A stretch of DNA of 64,000 nt from Anas platyrhynchos (Eukaryota > Chordata > Aves > Anseriformes > Anatidae). Location of the stretch: contig NC_092589.1 of NCBI RefSeq assembly GCF_047663525.1, positions 23,805,001-23,869,000 of the forward strand, written 5' to 3'. Below the pieces are notes generated by a model. That model had not been told where the DNA came from, searched no databases, and worked only from the letters and a program-made list of their open reading frames with translations. This document shows, piece after piece, positions 46,691 through 57,463 of the stretch. How positions within the stretch are numbered: position 1 is the stretch's first letter; each line of letters begins with the position of its first letter. The translations under genes and the position numbers were made by a program.

Positions 46691-46965
46691 TTGCTCCGGC
46701 TACAGTAGACGTGTTTATTTGTGAGCGCACCCCTCGCCGTAAATCCCGCCATCTATAATCATTATCTGCATGGAAACTTTTGCCCCCTGCAGCCCCCAGC
46801 ACTCTCCCCCCCTCTAGTTAGCGGTGATGATTTTAAAAGCATGCGATGATCTAAGCCCTAATACTAATATTATGCATCATTTGGACAGGATAACCATGCC
46901 ACCTTGTCAAACGCTGCCTCTTTACACAACCCATTTGCTGCATCGCAGAGTCATAACGGCGGTGA
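46690..46965. promoter_or_regulatory. Candidate conserved non-coding element A (46.7-47.4 kb cluster)
   Basis: Contains CTACAGTAGACGTGTTTATTTG (FOX-like), CCATCTATAATCATTATCTGC, CCTAATACTAATATTATGC and ATTTGCTGCATCGCAGAGTC. Compact, repeat-free and bordered by CpG-rich DNA. Confidence 0.42.
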
Positions 46966-47059
46966 TGGATGGGCCGGGAGCCCCCCCGGCGCCCCCCGGC
47001 GCGGGGAGGAATGCGGGCGGGCGGAGCCCCCGCGCCCGCGCCCGGCCCGCACCCCGCCG

Positions 47060-47400
47060 GCGACAATTTATAGTCTGTATATGTTTGCTGGCTCCAGATA
47101 TCGGCAACGTAATGGATGGTTATATTTTATGAACCCGAGCCTCAGATCTAGGGGATCGGGAGTCCCTTCCTTGTATGGTGCACTCCTGTCTCTCCCTTAA
47201 TCCGCCCGGCAGGCAATAAACCTCCCCGCTAAATGCGCCGGGAGATAACGGCCAACTTTTATTGATTGCGAGAAAATGTTTGAAACTAAATAAAGGGCTT
47301 TTATGAGGATCCCTGCGAAGAGCCTTATTCTCCGCGACCATTAGCGCGATATTGACGTTTTACTGCGTGTAAACTGTGAACTTGTTGGGCTATAAACGGC
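47060..47400. promoter_or_regulatory. Candidate conserved non-coding element B (46.7-47.4 kb cluster)
   Basis: Begins GACAATTTATAGTCTG. It includes a Cdx/posterior-Hox-like TTTTATTG (47257-47264), AACTAAATAAAGGGC, CGCGATATTGACGTTTTAC and a terminal TATAAA (47391-47396). The CpG-rich spacer 46966-47059 separates it from element A. Confidence 0.42.
47391..47396 (+). promoter_or_regulatory. TATA-like box at the edge of a CpG-rich block
   Basis: GGGCTATAAACGGCGCAGGG: TATAAA in GC-rich surroundings, with the next 80 bp GC-rich as in a core promoter. No downstream gene is recognised, so it may drive a non-coding transcript or be coincidental. Confidence 0.25.
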
Positions 47401-47855
47401 GCAGGGAGGCGACTGGGAGCGGAGCGCAGCGGCAGTGATTGCGGGAGGCGGAGGTGCCGCCGAGCTGCGGCCACCCCCGGGCTTCCCCCTTCGCTCCTCT
47501 CCTCTCCCAGTCTAAATTTAGGGAGCCCTGGGGCTCCTCCACAGAGATGCTGAGCACAGCGGGGCCGAAAGGAAACGCAGACGAGCGTTGGAAGGGGGGA
47601 CACTGGGGAAGGACCTGGGGACTGCCCCCGGGATGGCTGGGGAAGGGACGGAAGGGAGCTGGAAAAGGGACGATGTCGGGGGGTCCAGGCCGGGGGGGCT
47701 GCGCCGCAACCCGATCCCCTCCCGGGACAGGGAGCCCTCGGGGGGACCCTTCTGCTGCGGCCGTAGCACGGAGCGGCGCTCGGCAGAGCTTTGCCAAAAG
47801 CACCACGAAAAATAACCCCTTCCAGGATCGAGCCGGAATTTGAAACAGCAGAGAG
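47397..47855. other. GC-rich block following the TATA-like box
   Basis: GC-rich, G-run-dense on the + strand. No gene or repeat family is recognised. Confidence 0.45.
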
Positions 47856-47862
47856 ATCACTT

Positions 47863-47893
<31 letters not shown>

Positions 47894-47919
47894 CGGTGTG
47901 TGTGTTTGTGTGGCGGCGC

Positions 47920-48510
47920 CTTAATATTTCGAGCACGATCCTCTCGTAAATTGCTCAAGATGCTCCGTGGTTTCATGATGGTTGTTGCTGGCTGCAGGCG
48001 GCCGGCTCGGGAATCTCAGCCACGTTATTTTCTCCTGCAACCTTCTGGGCAACTTTCGGGAGCGAGGCGCAAGCGTTTTTTAGTTGCTTCTTGTTGTTGT
48101 TCTGTTTGCCACGCTTTGGAAAGGTAACTGTAAAATCACTCAGTGCCTGCGAGTTGTATCGCATTTTACTGGAAAGCTATAAAACTGTCTTATTCCCTGA
48201 TGCTCCTTGATTAACTTATGAGCATAAAGGAAATGCTTGAATGGTGTTCCCTCTGTGGTTTTCTTTCGGCAAGGGGAAGCCAAGGGAAGATGCTAATATT
48301 GTCATCTTATTTTACAATTTATGCCGTCTGCCCAAACGCTATGTATATACAAACGAAGGCTCAGCGGGGTTCAGTTTCTTAAATACAGCCCATATATTTC
48401 CGAGACCGTACTTGCCTTGATAGCCGGACCGGCAAATTATTTAGCCTGCCTCTTTAATGCTGTTAACATGTTGGCTCCCATTTAAACAAACAAAGCGACC
48501 CGGAGCCATC
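47920..48510. promoter_or_regulatory. Candidate conserved non-coding element
   Basis: After a T-rich tract (47861-47893), about 590 bp of complex, repeat-free sequence follow, with TTGATTAACTTATGAGC, GATGCTAATATTGTC, ATTTTACAATTTATGCC, GGCAAATTATTTAGCC and TTTAATGCTGTTAAC. It marks the end of the CpG-rich domain. Confidence 0.4.
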
Positions 48511-48890
48511 CATCAGCTGGGCAGAGGTGCAGCCAGCGGCGTGCCCCGGTGGGGTGTGCTGAGCCCCTCGGCAGGCAGGATCCCCCCTCGCTAATAACCT
48601 GCACATGGTCCCTTGGCTTCTCCACGCAAACGCCATGTGCTTGCACTTAGCTTTATCTCTAATACATGTGGATCTCTATGCACACATATATGCTGGAAAC
48701 ACATGGCCGGCCTTTTTTTTAATTAAGATTTTTTTTTTTTTTTTTTTTCCAAGCCCACAGCCGGTGAAGCGTTGTGAGGAATATTTAGCCCGTTAGCTGA
48801 ACTAGCTGGTGAGAAGCAAAGTCGAACAGAAAGGATACGAGCACTGCTGCTCGCGGAACTGGAAAGCATTTGGAGAGTTGTTATATACAC
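48511..48890. other. Intergenic DNA with a T run
   Basis: A T18 run lies at 48731-48748. Nothing else is recognised. Confidence 0.5.
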
Positions 48891-49265
48891 TTCAGGTCAT
48901 AAATTAATAGTTGATTTATTCTTCAATCAGGAAAAAGCCATTAAGGTTTTCTCAGCCCTGGTCTGTGGGAAAATAATTTCTTTGATTGAGTTCCCCCTAA
49001 AGACCCCCAGAAGTTTTCTCTCCTCTGTCATGAACAGTCTGCTCTTTCCTGTCTTCCGGATGGAGGGAAGAGTAGGACCTCCGGAGAAATGCAGCTTTCC
49101 AGCATCTTGAATTTCACTTTGCATCTTTCTTCCTACCTGCTGATTTAATTTTTCTTTGCATTCGGGACCTTTCTAAATCCATCGAGAGAAAACTATGGAA
49201 TAACGAGAGCGGTGCATCATCTTTTATCAGCTTTTTCTGCCTTGCTGGTGGCCAATATTGCAGCT
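48890..49265. promoter_or_regulatory. Candidate conserved non-coding element (weaker)
   Basis: Repeat-free AT-rich sequence with CATAAATTAATAGTTGATT, AAATAATTTCTTTGATTGAG and CATCTTTTATCAGC. Selected on wording and complexity only. Confidence 0.27.
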
Positions 49266-52000
49266 CTGAAGGAAACGGATGAGGGGGGAAGGCAAGGGGG
49301 AGGGGGGGGGTGCTGAGCAGTGGGAAAGCATGGCATGGAAAGAAATTCAATCTAAGGAATGAGAGGAATGGATAAAAAAAAGCAAGGCTGATGACTTTTT
49401 CATTGCATAGATTTCCTACTGGAGTGGTGGTTACCAGTCCCTCGTCTGCTTGTTTATTTAGTGTGTTTCTGAAGTGCTGGAGCTCCTCAGCCAGCCCGTG
49501 TCACTGCAGCAGCACTCCACGTTTCCATGGCCCATCCCCAGACCTAGCCCACCACCTTGGCACAACAAAAAGGAACCTCTCCAGTTTGTCCTCCCCATGG
49601 CAGTGATGCCAGGTTGCTGTGCACGACTTAGTGACTTGCTGCCCCCCTGTCTGGTGTCACACTGAACCCAGAGACTGTCAGGCTGCCATTGCAAGGTTGG
49701 GAGTTGGAAATCTCATGGCCATTTGCCTTGACGTAATCAGGTTTTCTCCTTCCCTCGCCCCATTCAAATTTACAGGGAGCTGTTTTCCCATGCTTCATTT
49801 GACACAGACACAGGTCGGAGGACCCTCTGCTGTACAGGAACTGGCAGTGCACAGACGGGGACCCATACTGGTGGATGTTGATCCCCATGAGGCTGGGGGG
49901 AGGGTGAGCTGGATGATGCCAGGAGCAGATGTGCTGCTGCAACCTTGAGCCCTGCCAGGCTCTTGTTCAGTAAGTACCCCATGGACTGCTCCAAACTCAC
50001 TGACTGAATTCCTATAGGAACCCCAAACTCCAGTCAGTCTTGTTAGTTTAGGACTGGGGATGGGTTACAGTACAATGTGGTCAAGCGCAAGCTCACAAAG
50101 TTCCCACTGATAAAACCAGGCACTGTCCTGAGAGATACAGAGCACTCTTTCTTTCTGTCTTTTGCTTTTTGTAAAGGTTGAGGCAAGTCCACCAGATGGG
50201 ATTTGTGCTTTTGTGTAGACCCCTGCCCTTGTGATGAGACTTACTAAAGCCAACAGCCCAGGAATCTGCAGCGATGAGAACTGTCAGGACCAGCCCTGCC
50301 AACTGCCTTGCCAAGGGTGGTAACTGAAGTCTGGGGGTTTCTACTAGGGAACTTTCAACACTGGACGAGTTTTACTGCACTAATGCACCATGGGCAAGAC
50401 TTACTGAGGCCTAAGTCTCTCCCAAATTATTTGCCAGTTTTGCTATTTGTATTGCAAAGAATGAGGCAGAATAGGAAACTGAGCAAAAAAAATGAAAAGC
50501 AATAGCAATAAGCCTGCTGGGGGGAAACATTGTATTTGCTGAATCGATTTTTAACTTTTTTTTTTTTTTTTTCATCATTTTGGCATGATAGATTATTTTA
50601 AGGGCAATTTACACAAGGCACAGCAGGTGAGATTCCTTGAATGACATTGTTTAAAAAGGCTAATGTGGAATAGTAATCAGAAAAATGAGTCAGAGCCTAG
50701 GTTCCTCCCTGTAGGAAAGAAAGGCTAAGTGGGTATTTTTCGTCCATAGGTGTCTTTTTTTTTTTTTTTTTAAGCATCTTCCCAAAATATTCCTTGCGAT
50801 ATCAATCATGCCTCTTTTTATGCATATTCTGGAGCAATTCTTTAATCTTCGTCTCTCTTATGTCTGTCTCTTCTGGCTGATGGGTGACATGCTCCCTTTC
50901 AAATGGCTTTGCTAAAGGGCAGGAGGCATCTTTGTTAAACAAGTATTTCTGGGAACAGAGATATATATATATGTATGCACATATATGTGTATATATATAT
51001 GTTTAATATAATATGTATAATATATTACTTTTTCAGATCTATTTTGTCCCTTGAGATGTGAGATTGATCTGAAACACCTACAAAGATGCTGTAGAAAGTT
51101 TATGTGAGGTAATGAGGTCGTCCTTGTGTTCCTTGGTGAGATGGTGTTGGCTGAGTAAGGTCAGGATGATGAAATGACAATACATTCTGTTGCACATTTT
51201 AGGATTGATTTGATTTTCTCTTGCCACATGGGAACATGAAATATGGATAGGTATCCTGTGCTTGACTGAGATGAAACCTGTCTGCAGCAGAGCTCAGCAT
51301 TCTTGAGAGACAATTGTTCCTAGTTCCCATCTGCTGATGGACAGATTCAGTTTGTTTTCACTTCAGCATGTGAAACAAATCTCCCTAGCTTTCAGCCACT
51401 ACATTTGTTTGTTTGTTTCCTGTGTCAATCCATTTGCTTGGTATCATTTTACCAAAACTTTGATTTCAGGATTGCACTGTCAACATTAATATATGAGGGC
51501 TGAGCTTACTCTGCTCACAGAGACGCCTTGCTCCAAGACTGCAATGAAGCCTTGCTCAGCATACAGAGCACATTACAGTGAAAAGCCACCTGTTGAAATA
51601 ACAGAGATCGTGCCATTTTTTACACGTGCATAGTAAAAAATGGAAAGATCAGCTGCGTGAGAAGTTTCCAAACCCAAAGGTTGTTGAAACCTCACTGGAA
51701 GAACATACTCCTTCACTTCTATGCCTCTGAAATACAAAGCATCCGTTAAAAGTGATAGACTTGAAGCCAAGGCAAACAATATTATAAGCTAAACTTGAAC
51801 ACTTTTACTTCCAAATACTGATCTTGTGATGACAGATTCATTTTTCCAGCTCTGGCAAATTTGTTTCTACCCTGCTGGAAATTATCCTGCGAGTGTTTAT
51901 AAACTTGTCCTACCATTGAAGGACTCCATGTAGGACACATTATTCAGATGAAGGGAAGATCTCATGGCTGTTGGCAAGGTGGATTTATGTAAATAGTTTT
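49266..52000. other. Intergenic AT-rich DNA
   Basis: Contains T runs (50557-50572, 50757-50772) and a TA-rich microsatellite near 50961-51026. No gene is recognised. Confidence 0.5.
50961..51026. repeat. TA/TG-rich imperfect microsatellite
   Basis: Alternating ATATAT, GTATGCACATATATGTGT and TAATATAATATG units. Confidence 0.85.
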
Positions 52001-52102
52001 GATGTTTGCCTTTTGCTATTGAAAACCCTGCAGATCTCTTTGCTAGGTGCCTGTGACTCTTTATTTTTACACTAGCCATCAGCTGCTAGGGGTCCGAGGT
52101 TA
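52001..52102 (+). repeat. Unclassified repeat copy A
   Basis: Shares GAAAACCCT-CAGATCTCT--GCTAGG and, further on, CTGCTAG-GG-CC with a second copy about 1 kb downstream (52994-53092), in the same orientation, at roughly two-thirds identity by eye. The family is not recognised. Confidence 0.5.
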
Positions 52103-52993
52103 GGAGATAGGGTGGAAGCTGGGGACAGAGGTCACAACCTTGGATACTCTATTGGCTGGTCAAGGCTTTAGTAAGTCATGGCATGTCTCAGCCTACCCAT
52201 CTGGTCAATGTGTGGCTGCAGCCTTCCTGCAGGCTGCTCTTGCTGGACTAGATAGGTGTGAGGTGTGAACCACAGGGGACATTGCCTCCTGCAGGGTGCC
52301 TCACTGGTAGTTGTTGCACTTCCTGCTGTAGCAGTGCGCTGATAGTACACAACGGATGTCTGCAGAAAGGCTGAGCAAGGAACATCAAGGGCTGTTAGCA
52401 GGGACAGAAGTCAAGAGAAGCCCTGCCAGTCTGAGTTTCCTACAGACCAGCAGATGTACCCTTTTGTATTTTTCCCTCCTTGCCTGTTCAGTCCATATGC
52501 AGCGTTTCCCTCTGGTAACCTACTTTCTGCTCCAAACAGGGGCTGACCTGTTCAGATGCTGGTCTCACTGACTGTGACAGGTGTGGGGGTGGATCGTCCA
52601 GAAAGCTATTTTGTGTCCCATGTTTGGAGGAAGGTCTTTAGCTGTCTGACTGGTGAGGAGAAGCTTGCAGGCATGGAACATCTTCATAGGCCAAGAGGAT
52701 GTGACGGTGAGGAGTGGTTACTGCCTTAAGTTGTAGGGCAACTACAGGTGGAAGAAAACCACAACTCTGTTTTTTTTTTTTATTATTTTTTTTTTTTTCT
52801 GAAGGTGTAGACAAGCAGAAACAGAGCCTTAGGAGGGATGGTGCACAGAGGACAAGAGGGGAAGTGTGTGCCTTGCTGTGAAATGTCCCATATAGACATA
52901 TAGGATCCCAGGGGAACCTTGAAGCTGAGTGCAGACCAGCAAGATAGCTCACCTCAAGGCTATCAGCAATGTGTACTTGCATTAGAAGTCCTA
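52103..52993. other. Intergenic DNA between the two unclassified repeat copies
   Basis: A T-rich interrupted run occupies 52770-52799. No gene is recognised. Confidence 0.5.
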
Positions 52994-53092
52994 GGCTTCT
53001 GCCTTCTGCATTTGAAAACCCTTCAGATCTCTCTGGCTAGGAGCAAGTGCTTATTTATTGGTATGTAAACAAACTGCTAGAGGCCCAAAGAT
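52994..53092 (+). repeat. Unclassified repeat copy B
   Basis: Same-strand partner of the 52001-52102 block; the best-matched core is TGAAAACCCTTCAGATCTCT followed by GGCTAGG. Confidence 0.5.
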
Positions 53093-56000
53093 GCTCATTT
53101 GTTCCTTGGAAACATTTTCACCAGTGCTGGGTCTGATTGACATTTGGTTAGTCACTAAAATATGAAATAACTGTCCTCCTCACTGCCCACCAGCCACAAA
53201 ACCCCACTGCTGTTGCTGATGTGCTCTCTCTCTGAAAGCCATCCAGGCCCTTGAGCAACACAGTGCAATAAATATTAAGAAACAATTTACTGCAGTGTTA
53301 TCAGGTTGTAATTCCCCTCCTACATCCCTCACCCAGAGCTGTCTTGCTACCCCTGCTCTTTGATTATCTTTGTCACATGGAACTTTCTATTAAAAATGGC
53401 CACTGAAAATAAGGGTGGCTTTTTTACTTAGACCCCTTCAGTCTAAAAAAGACCAGCAATCCAGATAACCAGATGAAACTTCAAACAAAAACAGATGTGG
53501 AAACCAACAGAAGGAGGAGGAGGAGGAATACTCTTTCCTTCCCTGAATATCATGTTTTATTATATCTGTGCATGTATGAGTGTTTGACAACAAGGTCATT
53601 TTCATTAGGTAGGTAATGACATTTTTAATTCCCTCACTGGGAGCCGAGAAAGTCCCTTCAAAAACCTCGGGGTTACCTTTAGCTATGGGGTGATGGGTTC
53701 ATGGCCACTCTTTCCCCTTCAAGAGGGCTGGTGCAAGGGTTGAGATTTGAGAGAGATCCTGTGTTAACGCCTTCTTCTACCACAGCCAACCTGCCCTGCA
53801 GCTCCAAACCTCAGTTTCCTACTATTAGGTGCGGTGGGAAAAAAAGGCTATTTAAATACCGGTGAAGACTGGACTCAGGATGCGGGTATGGTTTAAATTA
53901 AGGTGTGATTTTAAACTAATAAAACTAAACCTTACCAAAAAGCTTGGATGTGTACTTACTTCAGTTTAAATTTGGTCCATTTAGGTTGCTCTTAAATCAT
54001 ACTATACATATAACTGTATTTTGACTCAGTTTTAAACTAAAATAAAAATATCCAGACAGTGCTTTGCACAGCTGTTTAACAACTGTTAAATACATAAATA
54101 GCTATCACATACTAAAATACTGTGTTGATATGAGCCATATAAACAGAAGAGAGCAGAAATACAGTAGTCTTTTTGACCTGATCTAATTTTGTGTCTAGAC
54201 AAGCTTTACTCAGCATCAGAGTCTGCATCGAGGCTGCTTACTGGTACTCAGAGAGAACACGGTTTTGGTAGGTCCGACATGGTCTTGCTTCCCAGTGTTG
54301 TTCTTTTTCTTCAAAGACTGATGTTTATAAGACAAATGGCAAAAGCATTTCCAAGACTGCCATTGGAACTGCCTGATGAAAACATCTTTGTAGGCCTCTG
54401 TTAACTACACATGTTGCTGGACCAAGTCAGGAGTTTGCAGTCCTTTTGGTGCCATCAGTACTGTGGTTCTGCTTGAAGCTGGTGAGGTGCTTTGAAGGTG
54501 AAGGGAAGGGTAAAAGGTGACAAAGAGATGGAGGAAAGGTATTAGGTTTTCCATTTTATCTGTATTTTTCTGTGCGAAAGAATAGGACTTTTGCCAATGC
54601 CTTTATTTATCCGTTGCTATGAAAATCACTTTTGTGTCCTAGTTTCAGCAGTGTTAATATTTTTTTTCAGTAAGTGATTATGTTTTATGACCAGTTTAGA
54701 CTTATATGGAGGTGCAGTAATATGCTATAAAACTCTACCCTGTAAGCTGTATACAGGACATATCAAGTAGTCTAAAGTGATTACATTAATAAGCGAAGAG
54801 ACAATCCTTCTTACAATTTCATGTTAGAGCAGATGAGCTCACTGCTCCCGAGGAAGACATTAAATCACGTTTGTGTAGAAGGTAGAGGGACCCGCTATGC
54901 GACTACTGTTTCAAGAAAATATGATGCAGATACAGACCCAGATCCAAGTATGGAAATGAGCTGGTGGGCCCCTCCGGCTTTCTGGCAATCCACATGCTAC
55001 CGAGGAAGAAGAAACAGCTGCTCCAGCTATCAGTGGAAAAGATGACAGCAGAGGGAATTAAGCCTCATGGAGGGGTCCAGCTCCCTGTGAAGGAGCCCGG
55101 GGCCAGGGGGAGCACACACGGATGTCCCCACGCAAATGAATATCTGCACAGGGCTGAGAACTCCTCGGGCAGGGCACAAGACACAAGCCTTTGCGCTCAG
55201 GCTGGTTGTGACAAAGCTGCGTTGATACAATAAATAAATGGGGCCGAGGTTTACAGTTCAAACAAGCTATGAGGAGCCACCACAAATCAGCCTGTCATGT
55301 TGCCACCAACTTTACAATCAATCTCACATAAAGGGCTTAGGCTCTGACTCCTTTCTTCAGTTTGCTTATTTTTGTGGGCTAACTGGCTGCAAGGGAGTCA
55401 CTAGAAGATGACTGGGCTCAGACCTTTCTGTTTTAAAAGGAGTGAAGCACTCTTACACTTTAGCAACAGAGCCTACTTGAAAAAAAAAGGGGATCAGGAG
55501 AAAAGCAAACAAAAGCCAACCGCCTATGCACTAATGGTTTGGGTCTAGCCTGGCCAGCCAGAAAGGCTTATTGGAAAATGCTGCTGAAGATGGGGGATGC
55601 TGTGGCCAGCTAGGGATAGAGCGGTTGCACTATAATGAATGAGACCTTGCTGTGTGCCCTTTGCATGCTGTGTAATTAATCCCCATCACACAGTTAAAAT
55701 GAACTTTTGGATTTCCTTGCACTTACCTCTTTGCCTTCTGGCCTCAGCCCCATGTCCTACTCCCCCATGAGGATGTTTGCATGGAGAGAGCTTCATCCAC
55801 CCCTCTGGACAGGCCTGGCTCAAAAACAAAGCATCCCCATCAAGTGAAGCAGGTCTGTGTGGCTCCTGGTGGGCACAATAAAAACAACAGGAAGAACTCA
55901 GAAATAAGGGATCCACCAAAAACATTGTACAGGAACAACGTTACTTCTTTTGCTTTTAGTTTTGCTTCTACTCTGAACTGGACTAATGGTTTCCATGTTT

Positions 56001-56825
56001 TTTTCCACAATGACTCCCAAATGTTTTTTCCTGATCAGCATGCTGAATGGTTGTTTCATTTTGCACATCATCATTAGCTTCACTCCTTGCTACCAGGCAT
56101 ACTATTTTGCCTCTGCCTTCACTGAAAGGCATTTGCCATCTGCTGATTCACTCACAACCATATTGGTGCAGTAATATCGCTTATAACAATAATAATCATT
56201 ACACGCTTGGCTCCTATCTCCTGCTTTTCATTGGATCTCAAAGTGCTCAAAAGTCCAAATTGCTCTGAATCCTGTTACAAAACTCATTGCCACCAACTTT
56301 ATCCACCAGCGCATCAGTCCTGTTTCAGCCATCCAGTTTCAGGCTGTTTACCAGAGGCTCTGGCATATTTGGAATGAAATGCTCCTGTGCCAAATTAATC
56401 TCTTTGATTTTGTGAAGAAGCTTTCTATCCATCAATATTCCTGTACTGTTAATTCTCCATAACTCTCCCCTTTAGCCATAACTCTCTTGTGTAGCATTTT
56501 GTCAGGTTTTCTGTGTGGCCAACCCCCCCCCCCCCCGCAACACACACTCCCAGCTATCCTCCAGGGTGCTTAAGTTACAGAATATCTGAACCACTTATAT
56601 TTGTTTAAACTCATATTTACTGCAAATGGCTCAAAGGGAATCAACCTACATCTTAGTAGGTGTAGCTTTCTTGCTAATGTGGTCAGAAATGAACATAAAC
56701 AAAATCAGCGTTCTAACTGTGTTTTTCCAAACTGGCTAAGCTGAATTTCTACTCTTTCTTTCTCATACAATAATCTACTTTAAGATATCAACGAGTGTGG
56801 AACTCATCTGAGATAAACTCTTGAT
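53093..56825. other. Intergenic DNA
   Basis: A short GGA repeat lies at 53510-53527 and a poly-C run of about 14 at 56524-56537. No gene, RNA gene or known mobile element is recognised. Confidence 0.5.
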
Positions 56826-57370
56826 CACAGAATCACAGAATCACAGAATTTCTAGGTTGGAAGAGACCTCAAGATCATCGAGTCCAACCTCTAACCTAAC
56901 ACTAACAGTCCCCACTAAACCATATCCCTAAGCTCTACATCTAAACGTCTTTTGAAGACTTCCAGGGATGGTGACTCCACCACCTCCCTGGGCAGCCCGT
57001 TCCAGTGCCTCACAACCCTTTCAGTAAAGAAATTCTTCCTAACATCTAACCTAAAACTCCCCTGGCGTAACTTTAGCCCATTCCCCCTCGTCCTGTCACC
57101 AGGCACATGGGAGAACAGGCCAACCCCCACCTCTCTACAGCCTCCTTTAATGTACTTATACAGAGCAATAAGGTCACCCCTGAGCCTCCTCTTCTCTAGG
57201 CTGAACAAGCCCAGCTCCTTCAGCCGCTCCTCATAGGACTTGCTCTCCAGGCCCCTCACCAGCTTCGTCGCCCTTCTTTGGACCCGCTCAAGCACCCGAC
57301 CACTCGTCGCCCTTCTTTGGACATCTCTCACACCTGAAGCCTTCCAGTCACCTTTAACTATTCGCACACC
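56826..57370 (-). mobile_element. CR1 LINE, 5'-truncated, minus strand, with open ORF2 tail
   Basis: Read on the minus strand, the element ends with three ATTCTGTGA-type units (56826-56850 region). Its coding tail, 56915-57367, is open for 150 codons and corresponds to the C-terminal end of the CR1 reverse-transcriptase protein (motifs [58 protein letters not shown]). The intact frame and clean terminal repeats suggest a fairly young copy. At its 5' side a 19-bp sequence (57265-57283) recurs at 57304-57322, giving an in-frame 39-bp duplication. A (TTTTA)n array abuts the 5' end. Confidence 0.93.
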
Positions 57371-57375
57371 TTTCC

Positions 57376-57463
57376 TTATTTTATTTTATTTTATTTTATT
57401 TTATTTTATTTTATTTTATTTTATTTTATTTTATTTTATTTTATTTTATTTTATTTTATTTTA
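57376..57463. repeat. (TTTTA)n pentanucleotide microsatellite
   Basis: About 17.6 pure units, immediately next to the 5'-truncated end of the minus-strand CR1. Very likely length-variable between individuals. Confidence 0.96.

Noticed and set aside
34000-48500. A second homeobox or other coding gene in the CpG-rich domain around HLX
   Set aside because: No homeodomain helix-3 signature (WFQNRR type) or other recognisable domain is present outside HLX exon 4; I therefore call the rest regulatory or unknown.
56915-57367. 150-codon minus-strand frame as a host gene
   Set aside because: It is the C-terminal tail of the CR1 reverse-transcriptase ORF within a truncated LINE copy.
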